From Mesostigma viride (taxonomy: Eukaryota > Streptophyta > Mesostigmatophyceae > Mesostigmatales > Mesostigmataceae): 64,000 bases of DNA. The notes beneath the pieces were generated by a model. It had not been told where the DNA came from, made no database searches, and worked only from the letters and a program-made list of their open reading frames with translations. Positions within the stretch are counted from its first letter, which is position 1; the number at the start of each line of letters is the position of its first letter. The stretch covers positions 153,501-217,500 of the forward strand of contig RPFO01002102.1 of the NCBI GenBank assembly GCA_009746045.1, read 5' to 3'. Below are positions 34,739-44,645 of this stretch, piece after piece. The position numbers were made by a program, and so were the translations under genes.

Positions 34739-36740
34739 GTGCGGATATTATATATTTTCGATATTCTCTATTTTCTATATAATATATTTTCTCCATGATA
34801 TATTCTCTATGGGTTAATCTGCAGTTGGCGGTGGGCTTGAACGGGTCGTCCCGAAGAGGACCACGTCAGGCACTCAGCACCGCATGTGCACATGGTCCTG
34901 GCCTTTTTGGACATGGGCTCACCGGATGCTTGATGATTCTACTACTAAGGCGTCCGTACCGAGGCATCTCCGCGTGGGATGCCGGATTCGGCAGCGAGTG
35001 CCAGTGACCCCAGACTACGGCCTGACTGCACGTCGCGTCCCGCGTGACCAACGGACGCGGAGTCCCATGGCACGCGGCCAAGTATTATTATAGGGAGTCT
35101 TCCGGCTGGCGGCTATGAGTCACGGCTCCCTGACTTCCTGGCGCATGAGGGACGCGCCTTACTTCTCGTGCACCCGTACGTGATTAATTTCCCCATTGCG
35201 ACACGGTGCATGGAGACGGCACGGTGCGTGGAGGCTGTTGCAACCCCGATGCGACTGGGCGATCAGGCAGGGCGGAGCCTGTACTGAATCGTGGTCGGCC
35301 GGCAAACAGATGTACAGCACCTTGTTGAATTGTCGGTAGCCAACCAATTGGCTACCCCGGCATTGAGTCGACGCCTAGCTGGGTCAGGGCACTCCTGGGC
35401 TCGAGTAACCGTGCATGCGGGGCGCGCCCGCGTCCGCCGCGACCGTCGGGAGTAAGGGCCCCCGGGGCTGCAAGCATATGCGGGCACGGTGCAGTTGCAT
35501 GGCGACAGCACGTACTGCCGGCAGTAGTGGTGGATGACCCAGCCGGTCGTGGTTGCACTGGTTGCGCTGGTGCCGGTCGTGTTTGCATCAGAAGCAGGTG
35601 GCGGTGTCCGGTCATTGTCTCACCGCCTCAACAGTGCGCGTGCATGGTGCCGATGCCACATGATGTGGCGCTGTCGCCCCGCAGACTGCCGGTGTCCGAG
35701 TAACACCCGGTATCACTGCATTGGGCCGGTACATCCGCTCTGAGCGGACCCGGCGCTGACGCGCGCTGAGCCAAGGCAGAGCTCTGAGGTACATGGGACG
35801 TGCGGGATCTGGCCGTCGAGGGCGAGTCACGGGGACTGTAGTAACGGCGACCCGAGACTGAGAGGCAGGCAGGATCGAGCTGCTGGAGTCTGAGCACCTA
35901 GTCACTGCCCGCGACCCTGTGCATGGCTACCATCGCGCAGTGTTCGCGTCCCTCCTGTGGGCTGAGCCCGGTAGGGAGTTGTTCCTTGCACCACTGGTGG
36001 AGACCGATCGAGCGTGATTGGCAAGTGGCTCGTGTCCGCGCGCCTATGAGGTTGCATGGATGAGGGACTCAGAGCATGGCGTTCCATGTGCATGGCGGGC
36101 GGGCTGTGTGGGCTGCAAAATGTACTATACCCCATGGCCATGCACTGGTACAGGGGTGGTGAGAGGCCTTCAAGCTTCGAGTGGGGGATGTGGCAATGCG
36201 CGGTGGGGACTCCATACATAGGGGCGTGTTTCTGTTGCGGGAATCGGGATCCTGGGCAAGACAGTCATGCGGGGTGGACATGCGGTGATCGTTCGTGCGA
36301 GGCATTATTGACCCCGGTCCACGAGCGCTGTATGTGCTGGGCGCGATAGAGCCCGAGGAGCTCTTGTTTGGGACTGCGGGGTTGCTTCGGCCCTACTCCA
36401 TGAGCAGCACGGTGTCTCGCAGGGGCAACGTTACTGATACGACAGTTCCTGCAAGGCGTGTCACTCCCCGACCTGCCCATTGCATTATATAAGGGCGGGC
36501 ATTGCGGCCGCTATGCAGTCCACGTCGGCGGCCTCGAGCATCAAATGCATATGGGCCTGCGCAAACATCAACCGTGCTCTTGCTGTGCAAGTGTCACGGA
36601 GGGTGTGACTGCGAGCTCAGGAGTTTTCCCCCGCTTGCGGTGGAGTTCAGGCACATTGGCAGTAAGGAATGCTCCGGTCTATGCACGTCGGCCGGAGTGG
36701 TGTTGTGCCTAAACTACTGCAGCTTCGTGGAGGAGTTGGC

Positions 36741-36998
36741 AGGGCGCACTCCAGTGGACACGCTGGGGCCCTGCTAGTTTTGGGCACTTAACGTGCCATA
36801 TTATCCAAGTTTCCGGTGTTGATCGACTTTGACTGTTTCCTGCGCTGGATAGAGACGGCGGGGCGCGCTCTAGTGGACACACTAGGGCCTTGAGGGCACC
36901 TGCATGCGTTCGCTCTAGTGGACACACTAGGGCCTTGAGGGCACCTGCATGCGTTCGCAGGTGCAGGGGAGGCGCACTCTAGCGGCCACGCTAGGGCT
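36741..36998 (+). repeat. Four related hairpin motifs with compensatory changes
   Basis: CCAGTG-GACA-CGCTGG (36751-36766), CTAGTG-GACA-CACTAG (36870-36885 and 36915-36930), CTAGCG-GCCA-CGCTAG (36979-36994). Each is preceded by a GCRCTC-like run (CGCTC in the third) and followed by GGC. The middle two are a 45-bp tandem repeat. Paired positions change together. Confidence 0.7.
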
Positions 36999-37810
36999 TC
37001 CCCCGCTATACAGCCACTCCAGCGGCGGCCAGGAACAGCCACGTTGCATGGTCGGTTGGCTCACGGCGCGCCTGTATTTGAGAGGACGCGTACAGCTGTC
37101 GGTAGTGAGGCGATGGATCAGATTCTCCTGGTGCACGCCCTCGCTTCTGAGCATGGAGCCTGCACTGCATGCTGTGCCTCACAGTCGTCGACGCTAGTAG
37201 TACTCTTAATCGTCGTGTGATCACGCGCATCAGTCGCGCTGTAAGACTGGGTTTCGGCTGGATGGGATACATGACTGGCCACCTCGTCGGCCGGATCATC
37301 AAGTTGTATGCATGAAAAATATTCCCTCCTGCTGACAGTCCTGATTGGCTATATAAAGAGTTGCCCTTGCGTGGCAAGTCTGGGGGGACCTGGTTTCACT
37401 GGCCGTTGGTGCACAAGGGCTGGGACATAATAGTACCCCTATGGTCAACATTTCATCAAGTTTGAGGCTGCTCAGGACCTCATGACTGGTTGAGCGGGAT
37501 TACATGGACTGTGCATTATTATGTGGATGGGATAGGGCACGCGGTGGCGCCCCCTAAGGTGGCTCCAGTGGATCGGCGCGCCAACAACGGCGGTTGCTGA
37601 GATGGTTGTGAGAGTTTTATGACGGATAGCGGAATGATCCTGTCATCCTGTTTCATGCTACTACGTCAGGGTTGGTCCTGTGTATCAATCTCTAGAGGAA
37701 CTGGTATTACTAACCCGCGGGTGAACCGGGGTTGGGACATAGTACTCTTATAGTAGCGTAGCATACTTGCTTCTTTTCCCACTCTTGTACGGTAGGGACT
37801 ACCGACCCCC

Positions 37811-37825
37811 GTGGGGGGGGAGGAG
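37811..37825 (+). promoter_or_regulatory. R1 polypurine tract
   Basis: GTGGGGGGGGAGGAG immediately precedes the 3' LTR, the expected place for plus-strand priming. Confidence 0.75.
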
Positions 37826-38479
37826 TGTTGCGTGCCGGCCCTTTAGCACGGACGCAACAATGGAATAAATTATGTACGTTGTCATAGTCCGTAGGACTTT
37901 GGGACTTATTTCGGGACTTAATTTGGGAATCGTCCCTTAGTCAGGACTTTTGTATGGAACTATGATAGTTTGTGTGATTCGGGCCAGTTATTTTGGGCCT
38001 AGGCTGTTGTATGCGATCTTCTAGGGGCCGGTGCAGTCGCGCCGCGCTGCGTACTTTATAGCTGGTTGAGATATTGTACTCATGCGTGGATTCTGTAGGT
38101 GAGGGTCGATGTCGACCCGAGATTTTGTGTGGACTGCATGCTTAGGAAGGTCGGCGCCATGTCGGCGCCCTTTGCCAGCTTGGTGGCGGACCTAGGTGAA
38201 ATTGGTCCGAGGACGAGAGTCTCGTCCTCTTGGTTTGATGAATGATAAGTGCGATGAAGCCTACACATTAAACCTGGGGCAACTATCCACTTGTAATTGG
38301 TCTTGCTAGCCATTATAAGTGTGTATCAATTAGCTTGGCGTCAAGCCGCGATGCCAGATATCTCACGACCCCAGTCGTGAAGCGCAATCTGCATTAGGCT
38401 ACCTTGATTATTCCTAATTCCGGCATGGAGGATCTTTCGCTACGTCACTCAGGCTAGGGACCTGGGTTGGCACGTAACA
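37826..38479 (+). repeat. R1 3' LTR
   Basis: 654 bp; by eye differs from the 5' LTR at one base. Confidence 0.9.
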
Positions 38480-38484
38480 GTCGG
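38480..38484. repeat. R1 target-site duplication, right copy (GTCGG)
   Basis: Pairs with 30023-30027. Confidence 0.85.
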
Positions 38485-38958
38485 CTCCCAGGTCCAGAGA
38501 GGCCATGACAAAGCGCTCAAGGGCGCTGTCGGAAAGACGGGAGCACGTCCACCAGACTGCGAGGCAGAGGTCAGTGTCGTCGGGGTCGTCGTGGAGAAAG
38601 TCCGACAGGTGGGTAACCTGTTGGTTGCAGTCCCGGATCTCGCACTTTTTCTCGGCAGCCAGGTGCAGGATGGTGAGGGCGGCAGCTCGGGACGTACAGG
38701 CGCATGATGGCGTTAAGGCCTGGCCATTTGAAAGGTAAAAATGCGGCAGCTTCCTCGATCGGCAGAAAAGGCCTCCTCGCGGGTATCCATGGCAGGGTCG
38801 CTGTTTGGCGGAGCGGTGGAGTGTCCAAGCGGCTGGATGCTGACAGTGGCGTCCGGCATAGCGTGCAAGGGTGTTTCCAATGACGCCATGGCTTCATCAG
38901 CGAGTTGGTGCAGGGCCGCGGACGCTTGTGATTGCTGGGATGAGTCGTATTCCGCCAT
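38485..38958 (-). pseudogene. LINE-A ORF1, N-terminal part
   Basis: The minus strand begins MAEYDSSQQSQASAALHQLA at 38958. After a frameshift it reads IEEAAAFLPF, then NAIMRLYVP and AALTILHLAAEKKCEIRDC, then DDTDLCLAVWWTCSRLSDSA and MASLDLGAD at the R1 border. The IEEAAAFLPF stretch parallels LDDIAAFLGF in LINE D ORF1. The reading continues in phase at 30027 once R1 and one GTCGG are removed, so R1 landed inside this gene. Confidence 0.7.
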
Positions 38959-39185
38959 ATCGAGCTGAAAAAACAGCGATATTTGCTGGGCAGGGCGGTG
39001 CCGGTATCTTCGGAAATACTGAGCGATAGCTGTAGAAAATTATATCAGCGTGTTTGTCTTCAAAAGACGAGTCTAATGCAACCAATTCGATGAAATTTCA
39101 TGGCCGGAGTCAAAAGTTATGAGCATTCTCGTATATTGCAACAGCGATATTTGCTGGGCAGGGCGGTGCCGGTATCTTCGGAAAT
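38959..39185 (-). promoter_or_regulatory. LINE-A 5'-UTR monomers, inner part
   Basis: One full ~172-bp monomer (38968-39139, AACAGCGATATTTGCTGGGC...GTATATTGC) and the start of a second (39140-39185), which resumes at 51065. Each has TATATCAGCGTGT, the GTCTT-CAA-AAGAC hairpin and AAAGTTATGAGC. Confidence 0.7.
39174..39185. repeat. LINE-B copy 2 target-site duplication, left (ATCTTCGGAAAT)
   Basis: 12 bp, repeated at 51053-51064. Confidence 0.85.
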
Positions 39186-39267
39186 TAATTAATTAATTAA
39201 TTAGGAACATCACTCCGTTGGGAGTCAATGTAGCACATATCCCTGAGAAGGGGCATATGGCTTTTAA

Positions 39268-40607
39268 CCCATGGTCCGCCGATGTGGTCAAATTTGACCA
39301 CAACACACGTAACGTAACTGTACCGCGTAATTCCGTGACCTGCGACGTAAGTGACGTAACGTAAATATGTCCGGCGGGTCGGGGCAGACCCAACCTCAAT
39401 GAAAATGCTTAGGTTGGGTAGGTAATTGCGCCATAGCACAGTAAATACCACCACTTTCTTGCAGGCAGTCACGTGACTTTTGCTAACATTTTTTACCGTT
39501 GCGCGCGCGCATAGCAAGATATGGCTGTCAGCGCGCCATTTTGTGGCAATTTTGGGTTCCGCGGCTTGAAATGGGTCAGATGATGACCCCTGAACGATGA
39601 TGCATTATTTTGGTACGTCGAGAATGATCAGATTTATGCTGTTGAGGAAATACGCAGTGGCTATTACCTCTGTCTTGGTAGTCACTGTCAGACGAGACGT
39701 CCCGTTTGGTATCGCCGGTTTCCTTTGGTTATTGGGAGTTTCCGTCTGCCTGGGCCTCCCGCGTCTTTACGAAAGTCCGCTGCGCCATTTGCTGGGACGT
39801 GGACGCGTTAGACGTCATCTTTGCACATATCTTCAACATGGTAATGATGACAGATGCATGGATAGAGCGGCTATGGCCGCCTCTCCCACTAGTAGCTGCA
39901 TACGTGACGTATGAGCTTGCCGGCCAGCGGAACCCGGCCAGGTCATGATCGAGGCAGGTACGGCAATGCGTTTGCACGTTGTTTGCAGGGAAACTCGTAC
40001 GTCCCTACATGTCTTTTGATGAGTAGGATAGTGTTATTGCAACAGCTTTCCATGCCTGCTGTAGGAGGGGTATTAGCCATTATGGTGCACAATTTGTGGC
40101 ACTTCTTTGGGGGATAACGTTCAGTGATGGCAAGTTGGCGTCATGTTTGGATTCCAGCAGGTTTGGCACTCTATTGTGGTCATTTATATTGCATAATTGT
40201 ATAGCATGGCATTTTTCTCCATTTGGGGTGTTCGTAGTCATGTGTCAATATGAGCATGGTGCCGTGTGTAAAATGCAATTCTGAGTGCACCCCCCCGTTG
40301 GGGGACCCCTGAACATTCTAATAAAAATATCCAACCATGATTTTGGTGTTTAGAATCCTCCCCCGGAGAAAAGGGGGGGGGTTAACTTTTTCTAACACGA
40401 AAAAGTTCGTCTTTTGTCCAACTTTGACTGAAGATAACATCCAGGGCACTGAATGGACTCGTGATATTATTGCATATTCTGAAAGCCCTTGAAGTGTAGA
40501 TATTCCTGGCATCTTGGTTGAGGGTGTTTGGAGTTGTGGTCTAGGAGTTATGATTTTTTTCATTTTCAGGGGTCAAAAAACCAAAAAAAGTGCTGGCGGA
40601 CCATGGG
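39268..40607. mobile_element. piggyBac-like MITE (1340 bp)
   Basis: Perfect 13-bp terminal inverted repeats CCCATGGTCCGCC / GGCGGACCATGGG, flanked by TTAA at 39264-39267 and 40608-40611. TTAA targets and CCC termini are piggyBac hallmarks. The empty site is seen in related 3' UTRs near 990 and 51412. No transposase frame is present, so it is non-autonomous. Confidence 0.88.
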
Positions 40608-40988
40608 TTAATACATCCTAGGCTACTAAGTTCATGCAAGGGTGGGAATGTAAGCTACCCTTGCTCTAGGTGCACCAGGGCACCGGCACCACCATGCTGC
40701 ATGTCTCAGGTTCAACCCGCCTAAGGGGGGGATCCTGGCACGGGGGAGGAAGATCATCATGGCTATACAAGGGCTAGGGCATGGCTTCTCGACAGAGAGC
40801 ATCTCTCTGCATAGGCATAGCATGGCTAAATTCTTAATGCAACATCCATGGGGGTCCCATTATAGGCAGGGCTTGGCTAAATTCTGAAGGCATCATCCAT
40901 GGCCGGGGCCGGGCCATTATGGGCGCACATGCGCGTGGGCCACATGCTAGGCTAAGCTTGACTAATCTACACTACTGGTATATATTCT

Positions 40989-42358
40989 CTAGTCTGAGGT
41001 GGCAGGAGGGGCCTGCCAGGGCTTGTGGTCAACGTGGATGACCGCCCCCCTCCAGTATACCGGCTTCCCCCTTGCGCTCTGCCGGAGCTGAAGGTAGGTC
41101 GGCCATAGCTCGCGTCGCCGCTGTTGCTGGGCCAGGGTCAAGTCGTCGTCCACCGTGAAGCGAGTCTCCGAGAGCTTCTTGCGGCATTTAAGGAACGCCA
41201 GCTTGTCCGCCATGTACTTAAAGGTGAGGAGCACGGGTGCCGGGCCAGCCTTCCCCCGCGCGCGGGGGAGGCGGACAGCCGACATGTCCATCTCACCAGT
41301 GAGTAGCATGGGGGCAAGAATGTCGCGCTTAAATGCCTCAAGAGTCAAGAAGGCTCGTGGAGGTCTCACCTGCCGGCTGGTCGAAGTGCTTGACGATGAC
41401 ATTGTGGCTGCGCCGGGCGATGTCGGCTTCCTCGCGAAGGTCGAGGGCTTGTTGCTTGAGTTGTGCCGAGATGGTGGAGGTGGTGGAGGTGGTGTGCTGC
41501 TTAAGCAAGTCCGCCCAGGTGGAGGGAGCATCGCCGGCCGGGCCAGCAGGCGCCGGCTGGGCGGCGATGTCCTTCACCGCCTGGGCGGTGAGGCCGGCGG
41601 TGTCATGCAAGCTCTCAAGGGCGGTGGCGGTGGCTTGAAGGCGGTGGTCGCGAGGTCGAGGAGCTGGGCTTTGATGTCGGCAGTGGAGGCGGAAATGGCA
41701 GTGGAGGTCAGTGGAGGCGGCGGCGGTGGAAATGTACGTGAGGAAGTTCAGCAGTCAGCGTGCCACCCATTGCTGCGACGTCGGCAGCAAGGGGGGTCAC
41801 GTGCTGCTGAAAGGCTTCCGTGAGGATGGAACGGAGTGTGGGGGCGGAGATGGATGGAGCCCAGATCTCGCCGTCAGAGCGCTGGATCGAGAAGGGAGTT
41901 GAGGATGGCATGCTGGAGGCGGGGGCGGGGGGAGCCGAAAACCATGCTGACGTTGTGCCAGCGGCTTCTGTCGGTGCAGAGGAGGCGTCCGGTGTCGTGG
42001 AGATGGAGGCACAGGTCGTAAAGCGAGGCGTAGTCCCCGTAGAAGATGCAGTGCAGAGCATCGGACGGAGACACATGTTGGTCCAGTCGTGATCATCGAC
42101 CTGGAAAGGTTGGAGCCGACAGCGCGGTTCGGAGGGGCGTGAAGACCCTCCAGTTTTGTCGGCGGAGCGGGAGCGTTTAGGGTCAGGCGATGCCGATGGC
42201 GAGGCATTGAGCCCGGGAGGTTGCTGGGCGACCACCAGTGCACGACTAGTGTCACCGCTGCCTGCCGGAGCTGGCAAAGCTGCAGCCGCAGCTGCCGCAT
42301 TTTCATGGGTGAGCGCATCCGCCAAACTGCGTTGCGTCGACGGGCGTTTGCTCGTCAT
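40989..42358 (-). pseudogene. ORF1 of the ORF1-only LINE, copy 2 (frameshifted)
   Basis: The minus strand starts MTSKRPSTQRSLADALTHE at 42358, followed by SGDTSRALVVAQ and VDDHDWTNM. After a shift it reads CIFYGDYASLYDLCLHLHD, and the C-terminal 180 codons (from ~41531) hold MADKLAFLKCRKKLSETRF and DDLTLAQQQRRRELW. It is clearly the same protein as copy 1 (1372-2760) and related to LINE D ORF1. At least two frameshifts exist. Function, known from L1 ORF1, is RNA binding and chaperoning; here the protein is broken. Confidence 0.75.
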
Positions 42359-42370
42359 ATATTGCGTAAT
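42359..42370. repeat. LINE D target-site duplication, left (ATATTGCGTAAT)
   Basis: 12 bp, repeated at 50896-50907; it is native LINE-B 5'-UTR sequence. Confidence 0.9.
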
Positions 42371-42499
42371 TAAAAAAATTAAATTAAATTATAACATGCC
42401 TCCGTGGGGAGGTCATGTAGCACATATTTCATGATGGATGGGGTGGAGGAAGCCGCGTGATCGAACTATCCTAACTCTATCTAGAAAAGCCTAACTACA

Positions 42500-44645
42500 C
42501 TACTCATCAAAACGCCTCCTCCGCTTGGGGGGAGGTGGCTTGCCCACAGGGTCGGGCGTGTGTGCCTTGACAATCTTCTTCCACCGCTCCTTGTCCTGCA
42601 TGGCAGTCCAAAGACGGGAGAGAGAGTGGATGCGGTACTCAAACTGGGCTGGGACCACTAGGTCGTCCAGCAACATCTGGGTATAGGTCATGGCATGTTT
42701 CCCTACCTTTTTAGGAATGTTCTTGGGGCCAGGCCAGGTCAAAATGTGCCGCCCCGGTTGGCCGAGCCGCTGGGGACCGGCCAGACCAAGGGCGGTGTCG
42801 ACCTGGCTGGTGCGAGCAAGATGTCCTACAAATGCTATCCTACGCTGTCTAATCTCGTCCGAAATACGCGGCATACCGTGATACAAAGACTCTAAGGACC
42901 TACGCTGAGAAAACCCGACATTCAGGACCTGTCGGAGCATCCGGGTTACCGTGCCGTCTAGCTTGGCTGCCAGTGTTGCCGTGAGTGTCCATGCCTCGGC
43001 GCCATACGTGAGCACCGTGAGGACGAGGACCTTGAAGAGCATGCGCTTGCGGTGCTCGTCCAGGCCCTTGGAGCGCCAGTAGGTGTTGAGCGAACGGAGC
43101 TTGGCCCAGGAAAGGCCGATGCGGGTGTCCACATCGTCGGCAGTGTCCGGAAGCCAACTCCCCAACAGCTTGAAGCGGTCGCGGAGTGGGACCTCCGTCC
43201 CGTCTAGCAGGCGCGGCAGCGGTGGGCGACTGGAGGCCCCAATCACCATCGCCTCAGTCTTGACACTAATCTCCAACCCCACCGCCCTCGCCTCCAGGCC
43301 CAGACAGTCCAGCCAGGTCTGAATGTGCTCGGGGCGCGCGATGAGGGTGGTGTCGTCCGCGTAAATCAGGTCAGCCAGGCGGTAACCCGTGCTAACCCCG
43401 CCGTGCCCACGCTCGTTAAGGATGTCCAAGCCTGGCTCGAACCCCTTAAGAGCAGTAAAGCGCGCACGTGCCTGGCGCATGACGTGGTCCACGACAATAA
43501 TGAACAGGTATGGAGACAGGACACAACCTTGCCACACCCCGTGGTGAAGGGGGAATGGTGGGGTGGTGCCTTCCGCAGTCCGCACTACTGCCTGTGAGCC
43601 CTCATACAGTCGGCGAATGGCAGCAATAAACGCTGGTGGCACGCGGTCCAGAGCTAGGATGGCCCAAAGAGCCTCCCAGAGGACCGTGTCGAAGGCCTTG
43701 ATATAGTCAACAAAAATGAGGACCAGCGGCAAACTGTCAGGGGGAAGGCGACGCACCTCCTCCATCAACCGGCGCGCGACAAACACAGCCATGACAGTGT
43801 TACGACCACTACGGAAACCCATCTGAGACTCACCCAGGTGTGGGTCCAGCGCGGCGCGGAGCCTGTGCAGCATCATGCGCATGAAGACCTTCAGCGCGGC
43901 GCTCTGGAGGCAGACACCCCGGTAGTTACCGGGGTCAGCAGCAGAGCCCTTCTTGTACAGCATGACGCGGATGGCCGTCTGCCACTCAGCAGGCGGAGGC
44001 TCGTCAGAGAGCAGGACACGGTTGCAGAACGCCAGCAGAAGATCCCTAACCGCCAGATCAGGGGTCTTCAGCAGCTCAGCAGAAAGGTGGTCGGCCCCGA
44101 CCGCCGCATCGTACCGCAGGCGAGCAAGGGCGCCGTCCAATTCCTCCAAAGTGAAGGGGTGGACGACGTCGTTGGTGGCAAGGCAGCCCTCCTTCAAGGC
44201 GGGGACTTGGTAGTCCGCGGCCGAGGAGGGGGCGCTGGCGGCGGCGGGGGTCCGGCGACCCCGAGGCGGGCGGCCGTCTCGGGGTGAAGCGGCGGGGGGG
44301 GGGCGCGAGCCCCACCGGTCAAGGAAACATTGTGGGCCAACCAGCGGTCAAGGCTTACCGGCGCCGTGCCGTCCCCCGTGTGCTCCACCGGGGTGCGCTG
44401 CCGCCGGCCGCCGAGCCGGTCGAGGTGGTACCACATGTCCTTGCCCTGGTTGCGAGCCTGGCAGGCCTTGGCATCCGCGATGCACTGGGCCGCCTCCGCG
44501 TCCTGAGCATGCTCGTAGGCCTCCACAAGGGCGGCCTTGAGCAATGGTTTCTGCAGCGGGTCCCGGTTACGCTTGAGGCGGTGCCGGGCGGCCAAGACCT
44601 TGGGGTCCTGGCGGTAGAGCGGGCCGGGGCGGCGGCGGGGCATGA
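42500..44645 (-). pseudogene. LINE D ORF2, reverse-transcriptase part
   Basis: This is the C-terminal two thirds of ORF2, continuing from 48041 across element E. It opens MPRRRPGPLYRQDPK. The RT frame (44197 to 42500) has KGSAADPGNYRGVCLQ, FVDYIKAFDTVLWEALW, GVWQGCVLSPYLFIIVVDHV, the catalytic YADD (LADLIYADDTTLI), LGSWLPD and LTVLTYGAEAWTL. It ends with HLARTSQVDTALGLAGPQ and a basic tail. It reverse-transcribes at nicked target DNA by analogy with L1. A one-base shift separates the opening part from the RT frame. A C10 homopolymer (about 44289-44299) is the likely site, and one extra C would restore the frame. No RNase H is seen. Confidence 0.85.

Larger units (their letters stand above)
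34009..37810 (+). other. Noncoding interior of R1
   Basis: 3.8 kb with only short, unrelated frames. I find no RT (YxDD), integrase or protease motif. It contains an AT-rich patch (34130-34190), a 53-bp tandem duplication (34633-34738) and four related hairpins (36751-36994). Confidence 0.7.
30028..38479 (+). mobile_element. R1: young gag-only LTR retrotransposon
   Basis: Two 654-bp LTRs (30028-30681, 37826-38479) begin TGTTG and end AACA. By eye they differ at one base (C at 30460, A at 38258). Internal parts are a primer-binding-like site (30682), leader hairpin, an RNase H1-HBD-like frame (31477-31835), gag (31978-34008), ~3.8 kb without protease, RT, RNase H or integrase, and a purine tract (37811-37825). 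The 5-bp duplication GTCGG flanks it. Such an element needs enzymes in trans and fits the 'TR-GAG' class described in plants. It lies in LINE-A ORF1 on the opposite strand. Confidence 0.9.

Noticed and set aside
34009-37810. Pol gene of R1
   Set aside because: Read in all frames, no YxDD, integrase or aspartic protease motif appears; only short unrelated frames.
40286-40310. LINE 3'-end hairpin inside the piggyBac-like MITE (CCCCC-GTTG-GGGGG-like)
   Set aside because: No TTAA tail or target duplication adjoins it; a chance GC-rich palindrome is as likely.
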